Assembly (NCBI GenBank): GCA_009787695.1
Contig: WQSW01000001.1
Location: 63,604 to 127,603, forward strand
Length of the DNA stretch: 64,000 bases
Source: Treponema sp.
Lineage (GTDB): Bacteria > Spirochaetota > Spirochaetia > Treponematales > Breznakiellaceae
Reading direction: 5' to 3'
Every line of letters begins with the position of its first letter. Position 1 is the stretch's first letter. The notes under the pieces were generated by a model that did no database searches, had not been told where the DNA came from, and saw nothing but the letters and a program-made list of their open reading frames with translations. Shown here one piece after another: positions 38,717 through 49,008 of the stretch. Both the position numbers and the translations under genes were made by a program.

Positions 38717-39946
38717 ATGAACGAATTAAATTTATTACTTAAACAAATATCACTTGGCGAAGACAGCATTTTGGAATTAAAGGATATTAAATATTCAGAT
38801 AATTCTGTAATTGGTCCTCACCGTGACTCATTTGCAAGTGAATTGTCGGCTATGGCAAATTCGCACGGCGGTACTATAATTCTTGGAGCAGATGATAAAA
38901 CACATGAAATTATAGGTTTACCTTGTGATAAACTTGATATTACAGAAACATGGATAAGAAATATAGCCAATGATTTAATTAAACCTCCGCTTATCTGCAA
39001 AATAAGAAAACTGATTGTTTTAAAGGAAAATAATGAAAAAATAATAATTCGTATTGATATTCCGCAAAGTATTTTTGTACATGAATGTTCTGACGGTTAT
39101 TTCTATCGTATTGGAAGTTCAAAACGAAAAATGTCTCCTGACTTTTTAGCAAGACTTTTTCAGCAAAGAACGCAAAATAGATTAATTCGTTTTGACGAAC
39201 AACTTGTTATGGACGCATCTGTTAATGATCTTAAAGAAAATTTATTTAATCGGTTTAAAACTGATCTTTCTCCGAAAGATAACATTGAATTTTTAAGGAA
39301 AATGAAACTAATTTCTTCTAACGAAGATAATGATTTATATCCTACAGTCAGCGGAATTCTAATTGCGTTTGATACACCTGAAAATTTTATTTCAAATTCA
39401 TATATTCAAGCAGTATGCTATCTCGGCGATAATTACGGATCAGAGCAGCTTGATGCAATGGATATAACAGGTCCTCTGGATATTCAAATAAGAGAAGCAT
39501 GTAAATTTGTTAAAAGAAACATGAAAACCAGAGCTGTAAAAAATCCCGGAAGAATTGAAACTCCGCAATATTCATTAAATGCTGTTTTTGAAGCAATAGT
39601 AAATGCAGTTGCACACAGAGATTATTCAATTTACGGTTCAAAAATCCGCTTGCATATTTTTTCTGACAGAATTGAACTTTATTCTCCGGGCTGTATTCCT
39701 AATAGTATGACTATAGACTCTCTTCAGTTCAGGCAATCATCCCGAAACGAATTACTTAGTTCACTTCTATCAAGATGTCCGATTAATTTTGAAAATTATG
39801 AAAGTAAACGTAACTTTATTATGGATAAACGCGGAGAAGGTGTTCCTATAATTCTTTCTGAAAGTTTTAAACTTTCCGGAAAAATGCCGGAGTATAAATT
39901 AATTGATGATACAGAACTCTTATTAACTATTTTTTCTGCATTCTGA
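38717..39946 (+). CDS. AlbA_2/Schlafen-like ATP-binding transcriptional regulator-type protein
   Basis: ILELKDIKYSD...FASELSAMANSHGGTIILGADD (AlbA_2) and ALNAVFEAIVNAVAHRDYSIYGSKIRLHIFSDRIELYSPG (HATPase_c_4-like). Confidence 0.85.
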   Translation: MNELNLLLKQISLGEDSILELKDIKYSDNSVIGPHRDSFASELSAMANSHGGTIILGADDKTHEIIGLPCDKLDITETWIRNIANDLIKPPLICKIRKLIVLKENNEKIIIRIDIPQSIFVHECSDGYFYRIGSSKRKMSPDFLARLFQQRTQNRLIRFDEQLVMDASVNDLKENLFNRFKTDLSPKDNIEFLRKMKLISSNEDNDLYPTVSGILIAFDTPENFISNSYIQAVCYLGDNYGSEQLDAMDITGPLDIQIREACKFVKRNMKTRAVKNPGRIETPQYSLNAVFEAIVNAVAHRDYSIYGSKIRLHIFSDRIELYSPGCIPNSMTIDSLQFRQSSRNELLSSLLSRCPINFENYESKRNFIMDKRGEGVPIILSESFKLSGKMPEYKLIDDTELLLTIFSAF

Positions 39947-40027
39947 GTAAGAACATATATTAAATTATGGAAGTATAAATAATGTCAGAGAATTATTTGA
40001 AATAATGGATAAAGAAGGATTAGTTAA

Positions 40028-41125
40028 ATGTTTACTATAGCATTAATAGGTTGCGGCAGAATTAGTTTTAAACACATAGAAGGATTTACTAATAATAAAG
40101 ATAAATTAAAATTAATTGCGATCTGCGACCCTGTAATTTCAAGAGCAGAAGAAAAAGAAATAGAATATAAAAAAATAATTCCTGAAGCAGAAATAACAAT
40201 TTTTTCAGATTACAAAGAATTATTGAAAAATAAAAAACCTGATATTGTTACGATAGCAACAGAATCCGGAAAACATGCAGAAATTGCAATTAACTGCCTT
40301 GAAGCAGGCTGTCATGTTATTGTAGAAAAACCGATGGCTTTATCTGTATCAGATGCAGATAAAATGATATCCTGTGCAAAAAAAAAAAATAAAAAGATTG
40401 CAGTTTGTTTTCAAAATAGATTTAATGCTCCAATACAAAAACTTCGTTCTGCACTTATTGCAGGGCGTTTCGGAAAAATCCTTCATGGTATGATTCAAAT
40501 ACGCTGGAATAGAAATGATGCATATTATGCTGAGGCTCTTTGGCGCGGAACATGGGAACAAGACGGCGGAACATTAATGAATCAATGCACACATGGCATT
40601 GATCTTTTACAATGGATGTTAGGTGAAGATGCAGTAAGAGTTCAGGCACAAACAAGACGTTTTATCCGTCCTATAGAAGCCGAAGATTTCGGTGCTGCTA
40701 TTGTTGAATTTAAAAACGGTGCTGTCGGTATAATCGAAGGAACAGCGGATGTATTTCCAAAAAATATTAATGAGACCCTTTCCATTTTCGGAGAAAATGG
40801 AACTGTTGTGGTAGGAGGACTGGCTGTTAATAAAATCGAAACATGGCGTTTTTCAGATGCTGAAAAAATTGGAGATACAGAGGAAAAAGTATTAAATCCA
40901 AACGAAAAAGACCCGCCTACTGTTTACGGTTTCGGACACTCTGCTCTATTCAAGGATTTTATTGATGCTATCGAAGAAAATCGTGAACCTGTAATATCAG
41001 GCGATAAAGGAAAAAAAGCAATGGAATTAATACTTGCAATTTACAAATCACAAAAAACCGGTAAACCGGTTGACCTTCCATTGGATTTTTCAACAATGGA
41101 AATGAAAGGTTATTTTGATAAATGA
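40028..41125 (+). CDS. Gfo/Idh/MocA oxidoreductase (WbpB-like)
   Basis: ALIGCGRISFKHIEGF; HVIVEKPMALSVSDADKMI; RWNRNDAYYAEALWRGTWEQDGGTLMNQCTHGIDLLQWMLG. Confidence 0.85.
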   Translation: MFTIALIGCGRISFKHIEGFTNNKDKLKLIAICDPVISRAEEKEIEYKKIIPEAEITIFSDYKELLKNKKPDIVTIATESGKHAEIAINCLEAGCHVIVEKPMALSVSDADKMISCAKKKNKKIAVCFQNRFNAPIQKLRSALIAGRFGKILHGMIQIRWNRNDAYYAEALWRGTWEQDGGTLMNQCTHGIDLLQWMLGEDAVRVQAQTRRFIRPIEAEDFGAAIVEFKNGAVGIIEGTADVFPKNINETLSIFGENGTVVVGGLAVNKIETWRFSDAEKIGDTEEKVLNPNEKDPPTVYGFGHSALFKDFIDAIEENREPVISGDKGKKAMELILAIYKSQKTGKPVDLPLDFSTMEMKGYFDK

Positions 41126-42237
41126 AAGTTCCGTTTTATGACGCAACACGCGAATATAATTTTAAAAAAACAGAATTTGATATAGAAATTTCTAAAGTTT
41201 TAGAATCCGGAGCATTTATACTTGGCAAGCAAGTTTATGATTTTGAAGAAGCGGTTTGCAGATATACAGGTGCAAAATATGCTGTTGGTGTTGCAAATGG
41301 AAGTGATGCACTTTTAATTACTTCAGATATTTTAGAATATAAAAACGGAGCAGAAATACTTACTCCTGTTTTTACATTCTTTGCTTCAGCATCTTGTATA
41401 GCTCGTCTTCAAGGAAAACCTGTTTTTTGCGATGTTGATGAAGATACATTTTGCATTGATATTAATGATGCGGAAAAACGAATAACAGAAAAAACAAAAG
41501 GAATTTTACCTGTACATTTATTCTTACAGACAACAGATATGACAACCTGCATGGAACTTGCAAAAAAATATCATCTGACAGTACTTGAAGATGCAGCTGA
41601 GGCTTTTGGAATGAAAACAAAATATAACGGTGAATATATTCATTCGGGTTTAATCGGCGATTTTGGTATTTTTTCTTTTTTTCCTACAAAAACATTAGGC
41701 GGTTACGGCGACGGTGGAATGATTGTTACAAATAACGAAGAACTTTATAAAAAGGCAAAAAGTTACAGAACACACGGATCAACAAAAAAATATCATCATG
41801 ATTATATTGGTTACAATTCACGGCTTGATACATTACAGGCTGCTATATTAAATATAAAATTAAAACACATTGATAATGCGATTCAAAAACGAGCAAATCA
41901 TGCCGCGCAGTATCGTGAATTACTAAAAAACATAGAAGAAATAAAATTACCTGTAATAAAAACAGATAATAAAGAAGTTAATTATGTTTTTTGTATAAAA
42001 GCGCATAAACGCGATGAACTTGATTCTTATTTAAAATCAAATGAAATCGGAACATCAATTTATTATCCTGTTCCGCTTCACTTACAAAAATGTTTTGAAT
42101 ATTTAGATTATAAAAAAGGTGATTTTCCGGTTGCAGAAAAATTATGTGATTCGGTTCTAGCGCTTCCTATGTTTCCTGAGCTGACAGAAGATGAAGTAAG
42201 CTTTGTTTGTGAAAAAATAAAAAGATTTTTTAATTAA
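41122..42237 (+). CDS. DegT/DnrJ/EryC1 PLP aminotransferase (WbpE-like)
   Basis: YAVGVANGSDALLI; VLEDAAEAFGM; FFPTKTLGGYGDGGMIVTNNE; YNSRLDTLQAAIL. Confidence 0.92.
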   Translation: MKVPFYDATREYNFKKTEFDIEISKVLESGAFILGKQVYDFEEAVCRYTGAKYAVGVANGSDALLITSDILEYKNGAEILTPVFTFFASASCIARLQGKPVFCDVDEDTFCIDINDAEKRITEKTKGILPVHLFLQTTDMTTCMELAKKYHLTVLEDAAEAFGMKTKYNGEYIHSGLIGDFGIFSFFPTKTLGGYGDGGMIVTNNEELYKKAKSYRTHGSTKKYHHDYIGYNSRLDTLQAAILNIKLKHIDNAIQKRANHAAQYRELLKNIEEIKLPVIKTDNKEVNYVFCIKAHKRDELDSYLKSNEIGTSIYYPVPLHLQKCFEYLDYKKGDFPVAEKLCDSVLALPMFPELTEDEVSFVCEKIKRFFN

Positions 42238-42259
42238 TTTTTTTTGATGATGGTATGAA

Positions 42260-43186
42260 ATGAATATATTATTAGGTTCATGCGGAGGTTTAACAGGTAT
42301 TTATCTTGCAAAACAATATAAAAATAAACATTATGTTGCAGGTTTTGATAAAAACGAAAATAATGCCGGAAAATATTTTTTAAATAATTTTTTTACCGTA
42401 CCGGGAGTTAATGAAAAACATTTTATAGATTCAATTATTGAAATAATTAATAAATTAAAAATTGATGTTTATATTCCATTACATTCTCATGAAATAGCTA
42501 TTGTATCAGAATATAAAGAAGAATTAGAAAAATATTTAACTGGTAAAATATTAATTTGTGATACTAAAATAATTACTCTTTTTGATAATAAATTTAATAT
42601 ATATAAAGAAATTAATAAAATTGGTTTAAAATGCCCAAGAATAATTGAAAATGAAACTATGATAGATAAATATCCATTATTATTAAAACCAATTATCAGC
42701 AGCGGATCACGCGGTATTATTAAAATAAAAGACATTAAAGAATATAATTTTTTTTCATCGTATCCTAATCATTTTATTTGTGATTATTATGATTTAGATG
42801 AATATACAGTTGATTGTTTTTTTTCAAATACTCATGTTTTAATTGGTTATTATATAAGAAAAAGAATAAAAAATATCGGGGGAGCAGTCATAATAACTGA
42901 AGCAGCAATGGAAATTGACATCTCCAAAGAATTAAAACTTATTGAAGATAATTATTCATTAACGGGACCAGTAAATTTTCAATTTTTTTATCATAACGGA
43001 GAAATAATATTTTTTGATTTTAATCTAAGATTTGCTTCAGGCGGTATTCCTTTATCCGTTCATGCAGGTTTAAATATTCCTGAACTTTTGTTAAACGAAT
43101 CAGTCGGCATTCCTTATTCAAAAAATATTCAAATAAATTTATCAAAAATAACAATGTATAGATATTTTGAAGAGTTATTTAATTGA
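42260..43186 (+). CDS. ATP-grasp domain protein (CarB/PylC-like)
   Basis: PLLLKPIISSGSRGIIKIKD, EYTVDCFF, GPVNFQFFYHNGEIIFFDFNLRFASGG. Confidence 0.8.
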   Translation: MNILLGSCGGLTGIYLAKQYKNKHYVAGFDKNENNAGKYFLNNFFTVPGVNEKHFIDSIIEIINKLKIDVYIPLHSHEIAIVSEYKEELEKYLTGKILICDTKIITLFDNKFNIYKEINKIGLKCPRIIENETMIDKYPLLLKPIISSGSRGIIKIKDIKEYNFFSSYPNHFICDYYDLDEYTVDCFFSNTHVLIGYYIRKRIKNIGGAVIITEAAMEIDISKELKLIEDNYSLTGPVNFQFFYHNGEIIFFDFNLRFASGGIPLSVHAGLNIPELLLNESVGIPYSKNIQINLSKITMYRYFEELFN

Positions 43187-43797
43187 ATAATATATTTCTT
43201 GATTTTGACGGAACAATTATAGATGTCTGGAAAAGATATTATAAAATATTTTGTGACTTTTATAAAATTGATATAGATTTTGAATTATATAAAAATGAAA
43301 AAAGGAAATATAAATCTGATTTTCTTTTAACAGAGAAATATGCAAATATTGCCTTGTTTAATGAATATAAAATATACAAAAAAAACAATTTAGAAAACAT
43401 TGATTTTTTAAAACTTGATACTGTTATTCTTTATAATAATGATATTTCAAATTTTAAAATTTTAACATTCAGAAATAATTACAATAATTTATTATTACAG
43501 ATTGATTATTTAGATTTAAAAATTAATTTAAATAATATTATTTGTTTAGATCCAAAAATAACAACTAAGAAAAAATATTTAATGTCATTTAATGATGTTA
43601 TTATTGTAGGTGATTCAGAAAGTGAGTATGAATGTTCAGAGAATGAAAATACAACTGTTTTTTTAGTAAAAACAGGATTACGGGATATTTCTACTTTTAA
43701 TGTTAAAGATAATGTATTTCTTTTAAATGATATAAATCAATTTATTAATTTATTAAAAAACAATCAAATTACTAATAAACAATTAAATGATATTTAA
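43183..43797 (+). CDS. HAD-superfamily hydrolase-like protein
   Basis: IFLDFDGTIIDVWKRYY and DVIIVGDSESEYECSENEN; TTG start overlapping the preceding stop. Confidence 0.75.
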   Translation: MNNIFLDFDGTIIDVWKRYYKIFCDFYKIDIDFELYKNEKRKYKSDFLLTEKYANIALFNEYKIYKKNNLENIDFLKLDTVILYNNDISNFKILTFRNNYNNLLLQIDYLDLKINLNNIICLDPKITTKKKYLMSFNDVIIVGDSESEYECSENENTTVFLVKTGLRDISTFNVKDNVFLLNDINQFINLLKNNQITNKQLNDI

Positions 43798-45361
43798 TAA
43801 TAATTCCAGAACAACTAAAACAATATTTAATACATTAACCGGTACTACAGGACATGCAGTATCACTTTTACTTGGATTTGTAGGAAGAATGGTTTTCCTA
43901 CAATATCTTGCCGTTGAATTACTTGGAATTAATAGTTTATTTACAAGTATTATTGCTGTGTTCTCTTTAGCTGAACTTGGTTTTTCTACAGCAATTTCAT
44001 ACGCATTATATAGACCATTATCTGAAAATAATGAACGAAAAATTTCTGCATTAATGCAATATTACAAAAAAATATATTCAATAATTGGGTTTGTTGTTTT
44101 ATTTTTAGGTATTATTATTCTTCCATTTTTGCAATATTTTATTAATAATTTTGAACAAATAAATATTTCATTAAATGATTTAAGAATATATTTCATTATT
44201 TTTCTAATTTCAACTGTTTCAACGTATTTTTTTGCATATAAACGTACTCTCATTATTTCGGATCAAAAAAGATTTATTGTAAATATCATAAATATAATTA
44301 TCTCAATTATAAATAAAATAACACAAATACTAATAATTATATTTTTACAAAATTTCTTTCTTTTTTTAGCTATTAATGTAATTTTTATTTATCTTGAAAA
44401 TATTGCTATTAATATTATAGTTGATAAAAGATATAAATATTTAAAAATATATAAAAAAGAAAAATTAAATTCTGATGAAAAGAAAACTTTATATGTTAAT
44501 ATTCTTGCTTTGTTTTTTACAAAAACAAGTTCTGTTTTTACTACCGGTATAATTTCTATTATTATTTCAAAATTTATTGGATTAAAAGAAGTAGGTCTTT
44601 ATTCAAATTATTTTTTATTAACATCTGCAATTACAACACTTATTGTAAAATTTAATGAATCGGCTACTGCAAGTGTCGGTAATTTTGCTGTTACTGAGAA
44701 TATAGAATCTCAAAAAGAATTATTCAAGAAAATACTATACTTTAATTCATTTTTTGCAATAGTATTTTTTGTTGGTTTAAGTATTTTATTTAATGATTTT
44801 ATTGAAATATGGCTCGGAAAAGAAATGATTCTAGACAGATGGTTACCATTATTTATGGCAATAAATATATTCATATGGATAATACGTAATACTTTAGGAA
44901 TATTTTTCAATGCATATGGCTTATATAAATATTATTATTATCGTTGTTTTTTTGAAATAATTATATTTTTAGGACTGGCTTTGCCGGGAGCAATTATTTT
45001 TGGTATATCAGGAGTAATTGGTTCTCAAATAATTGCTATAATTATTATTCAACTGCCGTTTGAAATATTTATTATTTCAAAATACGCTTTACAAGAAAAA
45101 ATAAAATTTATTTATAATCATTTGTTTAAATATTTATTTATTACTTTAATTTGTTTTTGCATATCTTATTTTGTTTATTTCTTTTTATTACCATCCGGAT
45201 TAATTGGTTTTATTCTTAAAATACTATTTATTTTATTAGTGGTAACTTCTGTTTATTATATAACTACTTACAAAACTGAAGAATTTAAATATTACTGTAA
45301 TTTATTTAAAAATATACTGATTCGGAGTAAAAAGATAACGTCTAATCAAGAAATAAAATGA
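43787..45361 (+). CDS. polysaccharide flippase (Wzx/MOP superfamily)
   Basis: Multi-TM protein, GRMVFLQYLAVELLGINSLFTSIIAVFSLAELGFSTAISYALYRPL. Confidence 0.85.
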   Translation: MIFNNNSRTTKTIFNTLTGTTGHAVSLLLGFVGRMVFLQYLAVELLGINSLFTSIIAVFSLAELGFSTAISYALYRPLSENNERKISALMQYYKKIYSIIGFVVLFLGIIILPFLQYFINNFEQINISLNDLRIYFIIFLISTVSTYFFAYKRTLIISDQKRFIVNIINIIISIINKITQILIIIFLQNFFLFLAINVIFIYLENIAINIIVDKRYKYLKIYKKEKLNSDEKKTLYVNILALFFTKTSSVFTTGIISIIISKFIGLKEVGLYSNYFLLTSAITTLIVKFNESATASVGNFAVTENIESQKELFKKILYFNSFFAIVFFVGLSILFNDFIEIWLGKEMILDRWLPLFMAINIFIWIIRNTLGIFFNAYGLYKYYYYRCFFEIIIFLGLALPGAIIFGISGVIGSQIIAIIIIQLPFEIFIISKYALQEKIKFIYNHLFKYLFITLICFCISYFVYFFLLPSGLIGFILKILFILLVVTSVYYITTYKTEEFKYYCNLFKNILIRSKKITSNQEIK

Positions 45362-45392
45362 TAGATAAAAAGTTGCAAAATGCACTATTAGA

Positions 45393-45590
45393 ATGGCTGA
45401 TGAATTAGGTACAGGAGTAATAAAATTGTTTTATTACGGGTATAGGTATTCAGGTAAAGTACCAGAATTAATCGAAAGCGATATTTTTAGAATCATTGTT
45501 CCATTAGATGACAACTTTTCTTTTAATGTAGAAACAGAAAAAAACACAGTTAATGTGGAGAAAACTCTATGTCAAGCAAAGAAATACTAA
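45393..45590 (+). pseudogene. remnant of the C-terminus of an AlbA_2/HATPase_c_4-type ATP-binding protein
   Basis: MADELGTGVIKLFYYGYRYSGKVPELIESDIFRIIVPLDD resembles the 'G.G..K......G...P.F...D.F.V..P' C-terminal segment of that family; catalytic parts absent. Confidence 0.55.
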
Positions 45591-46885
45591 AAAAAATCTC
45601 TGATAAAACTGTAAAAATAGGTATTATCGGACTTGGTTATGTAGGTCTGCCTCTGGCAGTTACTTTTGCACGTAACGGTATTGATGTACTTGGTTTTGAA
45701 AAAAACGAAATAAAAACAAAAGATGTTAATTCTGCAAAAAATTATATAAGCGATGTAACAGATGATGATCTTTTAAATGTTATAAAAACAAATAAACTTT
45801 CAGCAACAATTGATTTTTCCAGAATTAAAGAATGTGATGCAGTCATTATTTGCGTACCTACACCGCTTGATAAATTTAAAAAACCGGATATGAGTTTTAT
45901 TGAACAATCATGTATCGATATCGGTAAAAATATGAAAAACGGAACATTTATCAGTCTTGAAAGTACAACCTATCCAACTACAACTGAAAATTTTATTAAA
46001 CCAATTATTGAGCGTGAATCCGGTATGAAAGAAGGCACAGAATTTTGGCTTTGTTTCAGCCCTGAACGAATTGATCCGGGAAATAAAGATTTTAAAACAG
46101 ATAATACTCCAAAAGTAATTGGCGCGCTTGGCGAAGATGCAAAACAAATCGCGTCAGCATTATATAGTCTTGCAATAAAACATCTTCATATTGTTTCTTC
46201 TCCCCGTGTTGCAGAAATGGTTAAAATACTTGAGAATACGTATCGTCTTATTAATATTTCATTAATAAATGAATTGGCTCTTCTTTCCGGTAAAATGAAT
46301 ATAGATATTTGGGAAGTAATAGAGGCGGCAAAAACAAAACCTTACGGGTTCCAGGCATTTTATCCGGGACCGGGAATCGGCGGTCATTGTATTCCTCTCG
46401 ATCCTTTTTATCTTGAACATATAGCAAAAAATTATAATTTTGAACTATCCATGATACATACTGCAGGCGCAATAAACGATCTAATGCCTTATCGTATGAT
46501 GAATAAAATTTCTTATGCGTTAAACCGTTATAAAAAACCAATTAACGGATCAACAATATTGTTTTTAGGTATTGCTTATAAACCTGATATTGATGACGCG
46601 CGTGAAAGCCCTGCTTTACTTGTAATGGAACAGGTTAAGAAAAAAGGAGCGAAAGTATTATATCATGATCCGTATATTAAAGAAGTTACAGATGATCACG
46701 GAAATCATTATATAGGGTCTATTTTAACAGACGAATTACTTATAAGCGCTGATTGTGTTGTGTTTACAACAAATCATAGTTGCTTTGACTTTGAATATAT
46801 TTTAGAAAAATCAAAATTAATTGTTGATATGCGCAATGTTGTAAAATCCGTAAAAATTGAAGACGGAAAAGTTTTTAAATTATGA
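45569..46885 (+). CDS. nucleotide-sugar dehydrogenase (UDP-GlcNAc 6-dehydrogenase, WbpA-like)
   Basis: KIGIIGLGYVGLPLAVTFAR; VPTPLDKFKKPDMSFI; FYPGPGIGGHCIPLDPFYL; FLGIAYKPDIDDARESPAL. Confidence 0.93.
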   Translation: MSSKEILKKISDKTVKIGIIGLGYVGLPLAVTFARNGIDVLGFEKNEIKTKDVNSAKNYISDVTDDDLLNVIKTNKLSATIDFSRIKECDAVIICVPTPLDKFKKPDMSFIEQSCIDIGKNMKNGTFISLESTTYPTTTENFIKPIIERESGMKEGTEFWLCFSPERIDPGNKDFKTDNTPKVIGALGEDAKQIASALYSLAIKHLHIVSSPRVAEMVKILENTYRLINISLINELALLSGKMNIDIWEVIEAAKTKPYGFQAFYPGPGIGGHCIPLDPFYLEHIAKNYNFELSMIHTAGAINDLMPYRMMNKISYALNRYKKPINGSTILFLGIAYKPDIDDARESPALLVMEQVKKKGAKVLYHDPYIKEVTDDHGNHYIGSILTDELLISADCVVFTTNHSCFDFEYILEKSKLIVDMRNVVKSVKIEDGKVFKL

Positions 46886-47973
46886 AAGGTTATTATATTA
46901 CATTTGAAAATCCCAGTCATTATAATGAAGGCAATGGCGTATATAAAAAGATTCAATCTCAAATTAAGTCTTTTATAAAAGCCGGTATTAATATTAGTAA
47001 TATTAATATTCCAAAGAATTTCAAACATCTTTTTAAGATAATTAATAAATTTTCACCAAATATATTTTTAAAAAATCTTCCGGAAGATTTTTTTAATGTT
47101 GACTTTTTTTATATACGTTATTCACTTTGTACATATCCTTTTATTAAATTATTAAGTGAAATCAAGAAAAATAAAAAAAATGTTATTATAGAAATACCTA
47201 CATATCCTTATAATCAAGAAATAAAAGGGTTTTTATCAAAATTAACTTTATTAATGGATTCTATTCTAAATAAACAATTAAAAAAATATGTTAATCTAAT
47301 TACTACATATTCAAAACATACTGAAATATTTAATATTCCTGCTTTACAAATAATGAATGGAATTAATATTTCCGATATTCCTGTTGTTACCAAAACAGAA
47401 AATAAAAATGAATTAAATCTTATAGCGGTTGCCAATTTTTATTCATGGCATGGATATGATCGTTTGATATACGGATTATCTGATTATTACAAAAATAATA
47501 CGGAAAAAACCGTGTATATTCATCTGGTTGGGGACGGAGAACAGTTAAATTTTTACAAAAATCTTGTAAATAAATTTAATTTGTCAAATTATATAATTTT
47601 TTACGGTATAAAATCCGGAGAAGAGCTGTCTTTGATTTTTAATAAATCTGATATCGCTGTATGTTCACTTGGAGGTCATAGAAAATCAATTTTTTTATCA
47701 AGCGAATTAAAAAGCAGAGAGTATATGGCAAGAGGACTTCCGATGCTCTCTTCTACAAAAATTGATGTTCTGCCGGATAATTATAAATATTGTCTATTTG
47801 TTCCGGAAAATGAAAGTCCGATTGATATAAATTCCATTATTCAATTTTATAATAATTTGATAAATGAAAATAATATTAATCAAATTACAAATAAAATCAG
47901 ATTATTTGCAGAAAAATATTGTGATATGAATATAACACTAAAACCTGTTATTGAATATTTATCCAAGCTATAA
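46882..47973 (+). CDS. glycosyltransferase (GT4-like)
   Basis: LNLIAVANFYSWHGYDRLIYGLSDY, VYIHLVGDGEQLNFYKNLV, FYGIKSGEELSLIFNKSDIAVCSLGGH. Confidence 0.82.
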   Translation: MKGYYITFENPSHYNEGNGVYKKIQSQIKSFIKAGINISNINIPKNFKHLFKIINKFSPNIFLKNLPEDFFNVDFFYIRYSLCTYPFIKLLSEIKKNKKNVIIEIPTYPYNQEIKGFLSKLTLLMDSILNKQLKKYVNLITTYSKHTEIFNIPALQIMNGINISDIPVVTKTENKNELNLIAVANFYSWHGYDRLIYGLSDYYKNNTEKTVYIHLVGDGEQLNFYKNLVNKFNLSNYIIFYGIKSGEELSLIFNKSDIAVCSLGGHRKSIFLSSELKSREYMARGLPMLSSTKIDVLPDNYKYCLFVPENESPIDINSIIQFYNNLINENNINQITNKIRLFAEKYCDMNITLKPVIEYLSKL

Positions 47974-47978
47974 ATAAT

Positions 47979-48995
47979 ATGAATGAATTAAAAAAAATAC
48001 TGATAATAAGCGACTGCTCTTTTTACGGCGGAGGCGAGTCATTTATTGCAAATACATTATCATTATTAAAAGATAATTTTGATACTTATTTTCTTGTAAA
48101 TAATGATTATCTTTATAATTTATTACCGGAAGATAAAAGGTTTATATTTAGAAATAAATTATTTTTAAAACAGTTAAACCAAGCAAAAACATTGATAAAA
48201 GAATTGTCTGTTTCTGTTGTAATTTTAAACGGAGGAAATACATTATTTTATACGCCATTTATTAATAAATTTACAAAAAAAATAATGTATCGTCATGCGA
48301 CATATAAATCAATATCAAATTTATTTAAAAGAATTATTTATATTTTCCTAATTCATATTTGTTATTTATTTGCAAATAAAGTAATTCATGTTTCTAATTA
48401 TTCAAATAATGAGCAAAAAATAAAAAGAAAAAACGCGATTACTGTATCTAATGGCGTAGATTTACTTAAATTCAAAGAGAGAAAGTTCACAAATCCTTTA
48501 AAATATTTATTTCTTGGGCGGACAGATCGGACAAAAGGAATTAAAACTTTAATAGACACATTTTTGCAAATTCCAGAACATATTGCGGTTTTACATATTG
48601 TAGGTTCCGGTGAATACGATGAATATATTAAAAAAATAAACAAAAATAATATTGTTTATTATGGTTTTAATAAAGATACATCATCTTTTTATAATGATTG
48701 TGATATTTTTATTTTATTAACTAAAATAGAAAATTGCAGTTTAAGTATTTTAGATGCATTAAATCATTCAATGCCTGTTATAACAACAAATGTCGGCGGA
48801 AATCCTGAATTAATAAATGAAAAAAACGGTTTTTTTATTAATAACTCTGTTAATAATTTTATTAGTTTAATTTATTCGATCTATGAAAACTCTGAAATTT
48901 TATCTTCTATGGGAAAAAATGCAAATGAAACTGTTAAAAATAAATTTAATAAAATTAATACTTTAAATAAAATTATAACTATAATTAATGATTAA
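47979..48995 (+). CDS. glycosyltransferase family 4 protein
   Basis: NAITVSNGVDLLKFKE, LKYLFLGRTDRTKGIKTLIDTFLQIP, LHIVGSGEYDEYIKK, SLSILDALNHSMPVITTNVGGNPELI. Confidence 0.92.
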   Translation: MNELKKILIISDCSFYGGGESFIANTLSLLKDNFDTYFLVNNDYLYNLLPEDKRFIFRNKLFLKQLNQAKTLIKELSVSVVILNGGNTLFYTPFINKFTKKIMYRHATYKSISNLFKRIIYIFLIHICYLFANKVIHVSNYSNNEQKIKRKNAITVSNGVDLLKFKERKFTNPLKYLFLGRTDRTKGIKTLIDTFLQIPEHIAVLHIVGSGEYDEYIKKINKNNIVYYGFNKDTSSFYNDCDIFILLTKIENCSLSILDALNHSMPVITTNVGGNPELINEKNGFFINNSVNNFISLIYSIYENSEILSSMGKNANETVKNKFNKINTLNKIITIIND

Positions 48996-49008
48996 TTAAA
49001 AATATATT

